Part shown: positions 17,969 through 27,146 of the stretch, piece by piece
How positions within the stretch are numbered: the first letter of the stretch is position 1
Layout: each line of letters starts with the position of its first letter
NCBI GenBank assembly: GCA_964532065.1
Contig: CAZHHG010000007.1
Location: 13,103 to 77,102, forward strand
Source of the DNA: DSXH01 sp964532065
Lineage (GTDB): Bacteria; Bacteroidota; Ignavibacteria; Ignavibacteriales; Melioribacteraceae
Reading direction: 5' to 3'
Length of the DNA: 64,000 nucleotides
Notes under the pieces: model-generated
Told to the model about the DNA's origin: nothing
Databases searched by the model: none
What the model saw: the letters and a program-made list of their open reading frames with translations, nothing else
Translations under genes and position numbers: made by a program

Positions 17969-19048
17969 ATGAAAATTCTTGTAATTGCACTATCGGGAAT
18001 CGGCGATGCTTTAATGTTCACTCCCTCACTTAATAAACTTAAGGAGGGTTATCCTACCGCAAGCATAGACGTACTGGCCATGTTTAAAGGCGTAAAGGAT
18101 ATTTTTGAAAATCTTGATAATGTGAACCGGGTGTTATATCACGATTTTTTAAATTCATCCGCGTTAAAGTCCCTCGGTTTTATACTGAGGCTCCGGGGAG
18201 AATATGATGTTACAATCAATGTTTATCCATCCAACAGAAGAGAATATAATTTAATAAGCCGGATTATCGGTTCCCCTAAAAGATGCGGCGTAAATTATCT
18301 GCGTAGAAATTTTGTTAACCTCGGATTTCTGAATAATGTTACGATAACCGAGAACGATAACCTCCATAATGCCGAAACGAATTTTAAACTTTGCGGTCAA
18401 TTAAGCGGAAAGAGTACGGGACAGATTCCCCCGCTCCAGATAAAACTCCCTGAATCAGCCGAAAAATATTCCGGAAATTTCCTTGATGATAATGGAATCG
18501 ATTCTAAAGACCTGGTAATTGGATTTCACCCCGGATGCTCAACTCTAAAGAACCACGACAAGCGGCGATGGGAAACCGATAAATTTGCCAAACTGGCTTT
18601 ATCGTTAATCGAAAGAGATTCGGCGAAAATTCTGATATTCGGAGGTCCTGAAGAAAAAAATTTGAAACTCGACATTTGCAGCCGGGTAAACTCCCCTTCC
18701 GTAATCAGTGTTGAGACACGTTCAATACTGGAAAGTGCGTCGGTAATGAAAAGGTGTAATCTTTTTGTAAGCAACGATTCGAGTCTGATGCATATTGCCG
18801 CAGCACTTAAATTAAAAACGGTAGCAATACTCGGCCCTACAAATAAAAACTATATTTATCCTTGGCAAACTGAATACAGGGTAGCATCACTTCAGCTCGA
18901 ATGTTCTCCATGTTTCTATTATTCACCCAAACCGTTGACCTGCAGTAGAAACGATTTGAAATTTAAATGTATAAGGGATTTAAACCCAGGGACGGTATAC
19001 GACATTGTAAAGGATTTCCTGAAAACCGGTTCTACCGGAGCGAAGTGA
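17969..19048 (+). CDS. Glycosyltransferase family 9 (heptosyltransferase-like)
   Basis: 359 residues with the GT-B fold of ADP-heptose:LPS heptosyltransferases. The N-terminal glycine-rich turn is VIALSGIGDALMFTPSL, the linker region holds IGFHPGCSTLKNHDKRRW, and the C-terminal donor site shows VSNDSSLMHIAAALK and AILGPTNKNYIYPW. It probably extends a lipopolysaccharide core in the cytoplasm. Its 3' end overlaps the convergent LOG gene by 17 bp. Exact sugar not determinable. Confidence 0.9.
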   Translation: MKILVIALSGIGDALMFTPSLNKLKEGYPTASIDVLAMFKGVKDIFENLDNVNRVLYHDFLNSSALKSLGFILRLRGEYDVTINVYPSNRREYNLISRIIGSPKRCGVNYLRRNFVNLGFLNNVTITENDNLHNAETNFKLCGQLSGKSTGQIPPLQIKLPESAEKYSGNFLDDNGIDSKDLVIGFHPGCSTLKNHDKRRWETDKFAKLALSLIERDSAKILIFGGPEEKNLKLDICSRVNSPSVISVETRSILESASVMKRCNLFVSNDSSLMHIAAALKLKTVAILGPTNKNYIYPWQTEYRVASLQLECSPCFYYSPKPLTCSRNDLKFKCIRDLNPGTVYDIVKDFLKTGSTGAK

Positions 19049-19562
19049 TAATATAGTCAGCAAGACTATTGATGTCATCAAAGGATTTAATCAGTCCGTT
19101 TTTCCTTTTCTCTTTTGTGATCTGTTCCTCCATAATCTGAACGATCTCTTTCCACATAGAACTATGGCAGGCAAACGGTTTGAGTTCCATCATATTCTTA
19201 TTCATATATTCCCAGACTAACGCGAGCTCAACCAGAGTACCTGTTCCGCCCTGCAGAACGACAAAGGCATCCCCGATTTCAATCAACCGGGTAAGTCTTT
19301 CAAACAGCGAACTGCATCTTATCTCTTCGGTTAAATGATTACTCGGAAGAACATTATAGATATCAAGCGTAACACCAATTGCCCGGGCACCATGCTCAAC
19401 AGCGCCTTTGGAAACCGCATCCATAATCCCCTGAAAACCTCCGGTACATAAATCAAATCCTGCCAATGCAAATTGTTTACCGAGCTGATAAGCATATTCA
19501 TACTCATTATCGCCGGGACGGGGAATAGAACTGCCGAATACGACAACCGTTTTCCTTTTCAT
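19032..19562 (-). CDS. LOG/TIGR00725-type Rossmann protein
   Basis: 176 residues. Opening strand TVVVFGSSIPRPGDNEY, then LCTGGFQGIMDAVSKGA and the signature LQGGTGTLVELALVWEY. LOG enzymes release free cytokinin-like bases from nucleoside monophosphates, and many bacterial members act as nucleotide phosphoribohydrolases; here PGG of the usual motif is replaced by LQGG. It is last of three closely spaced minus-strand genes (19032-20808) and overlaps gene 17969-19048 tail to tail. Confidence 0.86.
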   Translation of the reverse strand: MKRKTVVVFGSSIPRPGDNEYEYAYQLGKQFALAGFDLCTGGFQGIMDAVSKGAVEHGARAIGVTLDIYNVLPSNHLTEEIRCSSLFERLTRLIEIGDAFVVLQGGTGTLVELALVWEYMNKNMMELKPFACHSSMWKEIVQIMEEQITKEKRKNGLIKSFDDINSLADYIITSLR

Positions 19563-19563
19563 A

Positions 19564-20385
19564 TTATTTAATTACCGGTTTCCCCGCATCGATCCATGCA
19601 GAATAAATTAGGGATGCTGTTCTATAAGCTCCAAGACTAACCCTGTTAAAAGTAACGTACTTAGTCTTGAACCAGAGCAGACTGTAATAGTGGTCATTAA
19701 ATTCACCGGAAGTAACTTCCGAAGCCGATTTATCAGCATAAAGTATAAGATCGTTATAACTGTTCGATTCTGTTATATAATCAAAAATGAATGAAGTAAT
19801 ATCAGAAACATAATCCGGCGTAATACCATAAAAATTCTCTTCAATTTCTCCGGCGAATTTTTTAAACATATCGCTTTCATATCTGAAATGGATTCCTTTC
19901 TGATTAGTAAGCTGACCGTTATAATTCAGGGTTGTGTGCTGCGGCTGGTGTCCGTCTTCAATATAGTGAGCGATGTCCGAACCGTAGAGGATTATTCTAT
20001 CCCGATTATTTTCTTTAAAAGCATTTACAAGGTTTGAGTAAGACTGCATTGTTGCCCAGGGCAGTGTTCCCATTTCAGTAACTAGGCTGTCGCCGTATAA
20101 AGTTACAAGCGAATCAAAGGATTGAATCATTTTTCCGTCGCGGAATTCCTTGTAGAAATCAATATCGATAAAATGTTTGGGATATTCATCTTTAACATCT
20201 TTCTTCCTGTGATCCGGATCTGTCGAATGATCAACGATTGCCGACCTGAGGTCGAAAGGGAAATTCATTTCGATAGGTAATAACTGCATAGCATATTTTG
20301 TAATTATTTTGTGACCTTTATCCCCCCAACCGGAAATTAGAGCCGGTATGAAAAGGATAATTAAAAATGAGCGGAACAACTTCAT
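19564..20385 (-). CDS. Exported S1/P1-type zinc nuclease
   Basis: 273 residues. The signal peptide ends at ISG so that the mature protein begins WGDKGHKII, the Trp1-His zinc pair of this family. Further ligands are visible in DHSTDPDHRK, KHFIDID, HYIEDGHQPQHTT (the family core DxHQPLH region) and HFRYE. Such trinuclear-zinc enzymes degrade single-stranded nucleic acid or act as phospholipases; a periplasmic nuclease role is most likely. 1 bp separates it from the LOG gene and 3 bp from YjbQ. Confidence 0.88.
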   Translation of the reverse strand: MKLFRSFLIILFIPALISGWGDKGHKIITKYAMQLLPIEMNFPFDLRSAIVDHSTDPDHRKKDVKDEYPKHFIDIDFYKEFRDGKMIQSFDSLVTLYGDSLVTEMGTLPWATMQSYSNLVNAFKENNRDRIILYGSDIAHYIEDGHQPQHTTLNYNGQLTNQKGIHFRYESDMFKKFAGEIEENFYGITPDYVSDITSFIFDYITESNSYNDLILYADKSASEVTSGEFNDHYYSLLWFKTKYVTFNRVSLGAYRTASLIYSAWIDAGKPVIK

Positions 20386-20388
20386 GGT

Positions 20389-20808
20389 TTATTCTCCGAT
20401 GAATTGAGCAATAATATTTCGGGACCTGGGACGGTTATCAAAATCGATCAATATAATCTGCTGCCAGGTTCCAAGGAGAAGCTTTCGTTCTGCAAACGGG
20501 ACAGTAAAAGAGGCTCCCTGAAGCGTAGCACGGACATGTGCGTATCCATTACCGTCGTGCCATGTTTCATCGTGGTGATATTTCCCGTTTGAAGGTATAA
20601 TCCGTTCCAGGAAATCAGGGTAATCCCTCATAAGTCCCGGTTCATTTTCGATTGTTGTAATTCCTGCAGTGGAGCCGGGTGCAAAGATAAGTACATTTCC
20701 ATTTCTCATACCGGATTCAATTAACCTGGATTTTACATTTTCGGTAATGTCGATTATATCGGTATGGCCTTTTGAATTTACGTGGAAGGATAATGTTTTT
20801 ACGTCCAA
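20389..20808 (-). CDS. YjbQ/UPF0047 family protein
   Basis: 139 residues. Characteristic strings are VLIFAPGSTAGITTIENEPG, HHDETWHDGNGYAHVRATLQG and LLLGTWQQIILIDFDNRPR. Conserved His residues cluster at HH, WHDGN and AHVR, suggesting a metal site. Some members show weak thiamine phosphate synthase activity; real role uncertain. First gene of the three-gene minus-strand run. Confidence 0.9.
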   Translation of the reverse strand: MDVKTLSFHVNSKGHTDIIDITENVKSRLIESGMRNGNVLIFAPGSTAGITTIENEPGLMRDYPDFLERIIPSNGKYHHDETWHDGNGYAHVRATLQGASFTVPFAERKLLLGTWQQIILIDFDNRPRSRNIIAQFIGE

Positions 20809-20940
20809 TTTTTCCTCTTTTTAGGATCAAATAATATAAAATGAGAAAGTGACTACCAAATCAATTCAGACAATTAAAAGATCAGCGGATAGAAAATCAG
20901 ATTCGTTTTGTTGAACAGAAAAATCCGGCAGGAAAAATAC

Positions 20941-23208
20941 TTACTTCGAATTATTAAGCCACTGGTCGATTGTTAGTTTCAGGAAGTGGATATTAATCGG
21001 TTTGGCAATATAGTCATCCATACCCGCGGCGAGACATTTTTCCCTGTCCTTCATACTTGAATGGGCCGTAACCGCAATAATCGGAATTTTACCGTTAACA
21101 CCCGGAAGTTCTCTTACTTTTTTTGTCGCGGTAATTCCGTCCATATCTGTCATTTCAACGTCCATCAGAACAACATCAAACGATCCGGTTTTTATAGCTT
21201 CAATTGCATCAAAACCGTTTGATACGGCATCAACATCATAGCCGACTTCGCGTAAAATTTTCATTTCAAGGTTCTGACTGATTGGATTATCCTCAACGAG
21301 GAGGATCTTCTTTTTTGAAGAACCGTTGAACTTAAATTCGCCGGTACCGGAACTGATTTCTCCTGTTTTCTGTAACGGTTGTTCGGCAACAACTGATTTC
21401 GGTTCGGTTTCAGTTTCGGGTGTGGAATAATCAGGAAGAGGTTCAAGATTCGATTTTAATTTAACCGTGAATGTAAACTTACTCCCCACACCTACTTTAC
21501 TTTCGACCCTGATATCTCCGCCCATCAGTTTGATAAATTCTTTCGATATAACGAGACCTAAACCGGTCCCTTCTTTTTTCCCTTTTTTATTTTTCACCTG
21601 AACATAGGGTTCAAAAAGCAGCTGGATTTTTTCTGTAGGAATTCCCTGGCCGGTATCTTCAATCAAGGTTACAAGTTCAATTGCATTTGCGGATTTGGCG
21701 TTTACCTTGGAGAGAATAGATACTTTGCCCTCATCGGTATATTTAACAGCGTTGCTAAGAAGGTTTAATATAATCTGTCTGAACCGAGTCGGATCTCCGA
21801 AAACCGATTTAGGAATCTCCTCGCTGATATTTTCCTCAATTTGAATTCCTTTCTGTTTTGCGGCCTGGGCAACAATTGATACAGCTTTATGAATTTCCGC
21901 ATGAACGCTGAATTCGATTTCGTCCAGATCCATTTTGCCGGCTTCTATTTTAGAGATATCCAGAATGTTATTGATAATATCGAGAAGCGTTTCAGCGGCG
22001 AGGCGGGCATCCCTGGAAAAAGTCTTAAGTTCCTCTTTGCTATCAAAAAGGTCATTCTCAATTAATGTTAAGAATCCCATTACAGAATTCATGGGAGTAC
22101 GGACTTCGTGACTCATGTTCGCGAGGAACTTCGATTTAAAATTACTTTCCTGCTGGGCTTTTTTAGCACTTATATCGGATTTAAGTTTTTCTTCTCTTAA
22201 AGCTTCGAGAGCTTTCTGTTTTTCATTTTCGGCCTGAACCTGTTGCGTAATATCCTGAATACTTCCTTCAAAGAATGTTGAACCGTCGTCGTTCAGGTTA
22301 ATGCGAACATTCATCCTAACGGTAATTTCATTTCCGTCTTTTTTTCTGAACTGAACTCTGTAATTTTTAACCTTGCCCTGCTTATCGAGAAGTTTATTCA
22401 ACAATTCCCAGTCGGTCTCTCTTATGAAAAAATCCTTCATAAAATTGAGCTTGAGAATTTCTTCTTCATTGGAGTAACCAAGAAGTTTAACAATAGAGGG
22501 ATTTACGGTAATAAAATTTCCTTTTGTGGAGATTTGAAAGATACCTTCGGCAGAATTATCGAATATGTTCCTGAATTTTCTTTCGGAGAGGGATACTTCA
22601 TATCCTTTTGTAAAAGCTTCAAGCCGCAGCCGATAATTAATGTAACTGGCTATTATTGCCATTACGCTTATAATCAACACAAGAATAACAGATTCCACCA
22701 TATTAGGCAGAATATAAATCTCCTTGCTGTTTAGAATAATCGAAGTAGCAAAGACTACATTATAATAGATTGCAACAAAGATCTGATTTGTAACTTCCCA
22801 GCTTAAAAAGAGGGCGGCAATAAAAATTATAAGGCTTATCAGATGCGAATTAAAAATGAGTGTCTTCGGTATTAGATAAATCATCACTCCGAAAGAAAGA
22901 ATAATTGAGAGAAGCAGAATGTGAATAAGAGGAACAGAATATTTTTTCCCGAACCTGGTGTTAGAAATCAGAAGAATCAGAAAAGCAATAAGAATAGATG
23001 AAAGTCGTGATGAATAGATCTGAACACTATGTGCCGCGAAATATCTTACTTCCAGAACCAGGGCAATAATACCGGAAGCCGAGGTAAAATAAGCGAGCGA
23101 TCTTAAAGGGGAGATTAACTGCTTCTTATTCTCTTCTTTAATATAATCCTGGAGTTTATGCTCGTAGGTTTTAGACAAATTCTTATTATTCGGGTTGCTT
23201 TGTATCAC
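20941..23208 (-). CDS. Hybrid sensor histidine kinase (membrane-PAS-HisKA-HATPase-REC)
   Basis: 755 residues, GTG start at 23208. The N-terminus holds about six membrane helices (residues 35-190), then a PAS domain (about 205-325) beginning RKFRNIFDNSAEGIFQIS, a coiled stretch, HisKA with ANMSHEVRTPMNSVMGFL, and HATPase_c with NLLSNAVKYTDEG, EDTGQGIP and GTGLGLVISKEF. A C-terminal receiver (about 635-755) has ILLVEDNPISQNL and the phosphoacceptor DVVLMDVEMTDMDG. Monocistronic. The signal is not known; no separate response regulator is adjacent, so output probably needs an Hpt partner elsewhere. Confidence 0.93.
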   Translation of the reverse strand: MIQSNPNNKNLSKTYEHKLQDYIKEENKKQLISPLRSLAYFTSASGIIALVLEVRYFAAHSVQIYSSRLSSILIAFLILLISNTRFGKKYSVPLIHILLLSIILSFGVMIYLIPKTLIFNSHLISLIIFIAALFLSWEVTNQIFVAIYYNVVFATSIILNSKEIYILPNMVESVILVLIISVMAIIASYINYRLRLEAFTKGYEVSLSERKFRNIFDNSAEGIFQISTKGNFITVNPSIVKLLGYSNEEEILKLNFMKDFFIRETDWELLNKLLDKQGKVKNYRVQFRKKDGNEITVRMNVRINLNDDGSTFFEGSIQDITQQVQAENEKQKALEALREEKLKSDISAKKAQQESNFKSKFLANMSHEVRTPMNSVMGFLTLIENDLFDSKEELKTFSRDARLAAETLLDIINNILDISKIEAGKMDLDEIEFSVHAEIHKAVSIVAQAAKQKGIQIEENISEEIPKSVFGDPTRFRQIILNLLSNAVKYTDEGKVSILSKVNAKSANAIELVTLIEDTGQGIPTEKIQLLFEPYVQVKNKKGKKEGTGLGLVISKEFIKLMGGDIRVESKVGVGSKFTFTVKLKSNLEPLPDYSTPETETEPKSVVAEQPLQKTGEISSGTGEFKFNGSSKKKILLVEDNPISQNLEMKILREVGYDVDAVSNGFDAIEAIKTGSFDVVLMDVEMTDMDGITATKKVRELPGVNGKIPIIAVTAHSSMKDREKCLAAGMDDYIAKPINIHFLKLTIDQWLNNSK

Positions 23209-23377
23209 GGTATAAAATTTTCAATTATTAAGGGAAATTCCTTAAAGAAATTTTGAAAAACTCCAATTAGTAATTAATTTGCTGCTGCTTTCAATCTTAT
23301 TTTCGAAAAAAAAGAAGATTTCTTAAACAAGCATGTTTTAAATACTCAATTTTTGTTAAATAATCAAAGAAAATTCT

Positions 23378-23971
23378 ATGGTAGATGTTCTTTATCAAAT
23401 TGACCTTTCGATTTTTTACTTTATAAATCACAACCTCTCAACACCTTTTCTCGACAAATTTTTCACATTCACTACAGAAGTTAAGCACTGGTATATAGCA
23501 TATATAATACTTTTTTTTATTTCTATCTTCAAAGGGGGAAGAATCGGCAAGATTGCGGCTGCGGGAATGATTCTGCTGGTTATTGTATCAGATCAGTTGA
23601 GCAGTACATTTCTCAAGGATTTTTTCCAGCGGGTCCGTCCATGCAATGCGCTTCCGGATGTAAACATTTTAGCCGGATGCACAGGATCGTATTCGTTTCC
23701 TTCCTCGCATGCCGTAAACAATTTTGCAGCCGCACTCTTCTTCGGAAAGATATTTCCTAAACTAAGGTGGGTACTGATATCTGTAGCATCATTAATGGCT
23801 CTTTCCAGGCCTTATGTAGGAGTACATTACCCGTCAGACGTTTTAGGCGGTGCAGTAATCGGTGCTCTTCTGGGATATCTCTTTGCAATAATAGTGATAA
23901 AAATTAACGGTTATTTCGAGAATAAAAACAAAATGATTACAGAGAAATTCGAAAGAATAAAATCGATTTAG
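23378..23971 (+). CDS. PAP2-family membrane phosphatase
   Basis: 197 residues, five to six membrane segments. All three phosphatase motifs are present: KDFFQRVRP, the YSFPSSHAVN motif, and SRPYVGVHYPSD. It likely dephosphorylates undecaprenyl diphosphate or a phosphatidic acid lipid at the outer face of the inner membrane. It ends 9 bp before AMP nucleosidase, and the two are probably co-transcribed. Substrate not determinable. Confidence 0.92.
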   Translation: MVDVLYQIDLSIFYFINHNLSTPFLDKFFTFTTEVKHWYIAYIILFFISIFKGGRIGKIAAAGMILLVIVSDQLSSTFLKDFFQRVRPCNALPDVNILAGCTGSYSFPSSHAVNNFAAALFFGKIFPKLRWVLISVASLMALSRPYVGVHYPSDVLGGAVIGALLGYLFAIIVIKINGYFENKNKMITEKFERIKSI

Positions 23972-23980
23972 GGAAATAGG

Positions 23981-24754
23981 ATGAAAACAAAACTTCAGAT
24001 AGCAAAGAACTGGCTTCCCCGTTACACAGGAACAAAGATTGATGAATTCGGAGATTACCTGCTGCTAACAAATTTTCACAACTATGTAACGAAATTTGCC
24101 GACAGGTTTAAGTGTGATGTAAAGGGAGAAGGCCGGCCAATGCAGACGGCAACAAACAGTAAAGGTCTTTCAATTATAAATTTCGGAATCGGGTCGGCCA
24201 ACGCAGCAACTATAATGGATCTTCTGGTAGCCCGTTCTCCTAAAGGAGTTTTGTTTCTAGGCAAATGCGGAGGGCTTAAACATTCAACAGAGATAGGACA
24301 TTTCATTCTTCCAACAGCAGCAATAAGGGGAGATGGAACTAGCGACGATTACTTTCCTCCCGAAGTGCCGGCTCTTCCATCATTCAAACTGCATAAATTC
24401 GTATCGGATAAAATTCTTAAGAGAAAACTCGAATACAGAACAGGCGTAATCTATACAACCAACAGACGCGTCTGGGAATGGGATAACGAATTTAAAAAGT
24501 ATCTAAAAAAACTCGGTGCTATAGGAATCGATATGGAAACCGCTACTCTCTTTGTAGTTGGATACGCAAATCAGATTTCAAGGGGTGCACTTTTACTTGT
24601 TTCGGACCTTCCAATGATTCCTGAAGGTGTGAAAACGGAAGAATCGGATCGAATGGTTACTCAGAAATTTTTAGACCTTCACCTCGAAATAGGAATTGAA
24701 GCGATGACAGACGTAGGTGTTAAAGGAGAACAGATAAAACATTTTATTTATTAG
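23981..24754 (+). CDS. amn: AMP nucleosidase
   Basis: 257-residue nucleoside phosphorylase-fold protein of the short Bacteroidota type, lacking the N-terminal regulatory half of the enterobacterial enzyme. Visible: INFGIGSANAATIMDLL, VLFLGKCGGLK, the ribose/phosphate-site RGDGTSDDYFPPEVPALPS and the catalytic IDMETATLF, then LLVSDLPM with its base-binding Asp. It cleaves AMP to adenine and ribose 5-phosphate. Follows the PAP2 gene by 9 bp. Confidence 0.9.
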   Translation: MKTKLQIAKNWLPRYTGTKIDEFGDYLLLTNFHNYVTKFADRFKCDVKGEGRPMQTATNSKGLSIINFGIGSANAATIMDLLVARSPKGVLFLGKCGGLKHSTEIGHFILPTAAIRGDGTSDDYFPPEVPALPSFKLHKFVSDKILKRKLEYRTGVIYTTNRRVWEWDNEFKKYLKKLGAIGIDMETATLFVVGYANQISRGALLLVSDLPMIPEGVKTEESDRMVTQKFLDLHLEIGIEAMTDVGVKGEQIKHFIY

Positions 24755-24825
24755 TAGATCCCTGGAAACCTGCTTTAAGCGACTTTAAATAGTCCAGATT
24801 AAGTATGAGATGTAATTAATAGATT

Positions 24826-25737
24826 CTATTCTTTTACCAGTCCGGTTCTTTTCAAAGAAGTTCCTTTTTTAACCAAAGCCACGCCGCCAAGAATTATTGC
24901 CGCACCGACGAAGATCTCCGTTGTAATCTTTTCATCCAGTACAAGCCAGCCGAGGAAAAGCGCAATAATAGGATTTACATATGCATAGGTTGAAACCAAT
25001 GAAACCGGAAGATGAGCTACAGCATATATATAAGAAGCATAACCGATAATCGAACCGAAGATAATCAGATAAATAAATGCGATCAGACTTTCGCTTGTAA
25101 AATGGAATTGAGATGTTTCCCCTATCGTAATACCGGATAAAGTCATAATTGCACCGGCAATAATCATCTGAACCGAAGCACCCATCAAAGGATGAACGCT
25201 TACTTTTTTATATTTTGAATAGAGTGTACCTGCCGACCATCCTACTACTGCAATCATCAGGCCGATAATGCCCGCCAAGAATTCGGGCTCCACAAGACTG
25301 TCAACATCTCCTCCAAAAATTAGCACGATACCGGCTAATCCCAACAATAATCCGATAAGAGTAAGTCCGTTCAATCTGGTTCCCTTCGGCATAAAAGCTT
25401 CCATTCCAACAATCCAGAAAGGGACGGTTGTAATAAGCAGGGATGTCAATCCGCTTGGTACGGATTGTTCAGCAAATACAACGAATCCGTTTCCAATACC
25501 GAGGAGGGCGAGTCCAACAATTCCCATCGGTATAAGATCCTCCTTTTTAGGAAGCGTCATACCTTTTAAACGGAGGATGGTAAATAAAATCGGCCCGGCA
25601 ATAAGCCACCTGAATCCGGCAAATAGTATAGGGGGCATATCTTCAACTCCAATCCGAATTGCCAGATAGGTTGTTCCCCAGATAATACAGATTGAAATCC
25701 ATGCAAGATATGCTTTAAAATTTTCATTCTTCTTCAT
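24826..25737 (-). CDS. EamA-family (DMT) transporter
   Basis: 303 residues with ten predicted membrane helices in two EamA repeats. The first begins ISICIIWGTTYLAIRIGVED, the second near IIGLMIAVVGWSAGTLYSKY; GYASYIYAVAHLPVSLVST and the final VGAAIILGGVALVKKG are typical. YedA-like exporters of amino acids or metabolites are the closest recognisable group. Single gene; the direction of transport and substrate are not visible. Confidence 0.9.
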   Translation of the reverse strand: MKKNENFKAYLAWISICIIWGTTYLAIRIGVEDMPPILFAGFRWLIAGPILFTILRLKGMTLPKKEDLIPMGIVGLALLGIGNGFVVFAEQSVPSGLTSLLITTVPFWIVGMEAFMPKGTRLNGLTLIGLLLGLAGIVLIFGGDVDSLVEPEFLAGIIGLMIAVVGWSAGTLYSKYKKVSVHPLMGASVQMIIAGAIMTLSGITIGETSQFHFTSESLIAFIYLIIFGSIIGYASYIYAVAHLPVSLVSTYAYVNPIIALFLGWLVLDEKITTEIFVGAAIILGGVALVKKGTSLKRTGLVKE

Positions 25738-25851
25738 TTATATAGCCTGTTAAAAAAGCGAAGCCAAAAGTAATAACTTTTTCTGCTTCATTCATTATTT
25801 ATTTTCAGCAAATCTGATTCGTCACAAATTCAAATCAAAATTTTATTAACT

Positions 25852-27105
25852 TTGTATCAGGTATTTACAAAACGGAGGGACTGCTTTATCAAGACTCTTC
25901 AAAAAATAGTAGAACAATTCAACTGGTTAGACAACGAAATAAAATTCCTCGCGGTAATTCTTCTTGCAGTCTTATCCTATTATATCACCAAACAATTTGT
26001 TATAAAGATAATCAGAAAACTTGTTAAATCTACCAATACCAATCTGGACGATATCTTATTCAGTTCAAGGGTATTGAACAGAGTCTCTTATTTTGTTCCG
26101 CTCTTTATAATTCACTCATTCACATATCTTCTCCCCGGCCAAATAAATCTTCTTAAACTTCTTGTCAGTTCGTTCGGAATATTGATATTCATTTCAGTGT
26201 TAACTGCATTACTTAATTCATTAAGCGATTATTTCGAGAAGACTGAAAAATATAAGGAACGTCCGATCAAAGGGTATTTTCAAGTAGTTATAATTATCCT
26301 TTACATTTTCGGCACTATACTTATTATAGGCAATCTGGTTGGTGAATCGCCCTGGGCAATTCTTACGGGTCTCGGCGCATTAACGGCAGTCCTTCTGCTA
26401 GTATTCAGAGATACGATTTTATCATTTGTAGCAAGTATCCAGATCTCATCCTACGACCTTGTAAAAGTAGGCGATTGGGTTGAAGTCCCAAAATATAATG
26501 CCGACGGTGATGTGATTGATATTTCACTCAACGTAATTAAAATTCAGAACTGGGATAAGACAATAACGGTAATTCCGACATACAAACTAATAGAAGATTC
26601 TTTCAAGAACTGGAGAGGGATGACTTTATCTGGCGGACGAAGAATTAAGCGTGCTATATACATCGATCAGTCAAGTGTTAAATTCTGTTCGGAGGAAATG
26701 CTTTCCAGATTTTTGAAATATACTCTGATCAAGGATTATCTTGATACTAAGCAGAAAGAAATAAGCGAGTTCAACAGAGAAAAGAATTTTGATGAATCCG
26801 TATTAGTAAACGGAAGAAGATTAACCAATCTCGGAACTTTCCGTGCATATCTTATTGAGTATTTAAAACAGAGAGATGACATAAGAAAGGATCTTACTTT
26901 TATGGTCCGGCAGCTTGCGCCCGGTTCAGATGGAATTCCGATTGAGATCTACATTTTTACTTCTACAACTGACTGGACACGATATGAAAATATCCAGGCC
27001 GATATATTTGATCACATACTGGCAGTAGTACCTCAATTTGATCTGAGCATATTTCAGAATCCAACAGGAAGCGATTTTAAAGAAGCCCTTTTAAGAAACA
27101 ATTAA
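25852..27105 (+). CDS. MscS-family mechanosensitive channel
   Basis: About 405-417 residues depending on start. Four to five membrane helices precede the pore-lining segment and beta domain: LTGLGALTAVLLLVFRDTIL, ISSYDLVKVGDWVEVP and IKIQNWDKTITVIPTYKL, resembling the YbdG/miniconductance type. A mid-domain cytosolic insert lies near residues 255-330. The only standard start in this region is TTG 25852 with no ribosome-binding site; a GGAGGG sits 8 nt before an in-frame ATC at 25888, which may be the true start. Family certain; N-terminus uncertain. Confidence 0.87.
   Translation: MYQVFTKRRDCFIKTLQKIVEQFNWLDNEIKFLAVILLAVLSYYITKQFVIKIIRKLVKSTNTNLDDILFSSRVLNRVSYFVPLFIIHSFTYLLPGQINLLKLLVSSFGILIFISVLTALLNSLSDYFEKTEKYKERPIKGYFQVVIIILYIFGTILIIGNLVGESPWAILTGLGALTAVLLLVFRDTILSFVASIQISSYDLVKVGDWVEVPKYNADGDVIDISLNVIKIQNWDKTITVIPTYKLIEDSFKNWRGMTLSGGRRIKRAIYIDQSSVKFCSEEMLSRFLKYTLIKDYLDTKQKEISEFNREKNFDESVLVNGRRLTNLGTFRAYLIEYLKQRDDIRKDLTFMVRQLAPGSDGIPIEIYIFTSTTDWTRYENIQADIFDHILAVVPQFDLSIFQNPTGSDFKEALLRNN
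25874..25890 (+). promoter_or_regulatory. Strong Shine-Dalgarno followed by possible ATC start codon
   Basis: GGAGGG (25874-25879), then 8 nt, then ATC (25888-25890) in frame with the MscS reading frame. No ATG, GTG or TTG occurs at this distance. Either a rare ATC start or a changed ATG. Confidence 0.5.
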
Positions 27106-27146
27106 TGTATTAAGAATAAACGGGTTCCATCCCGGGGAAAATATTG

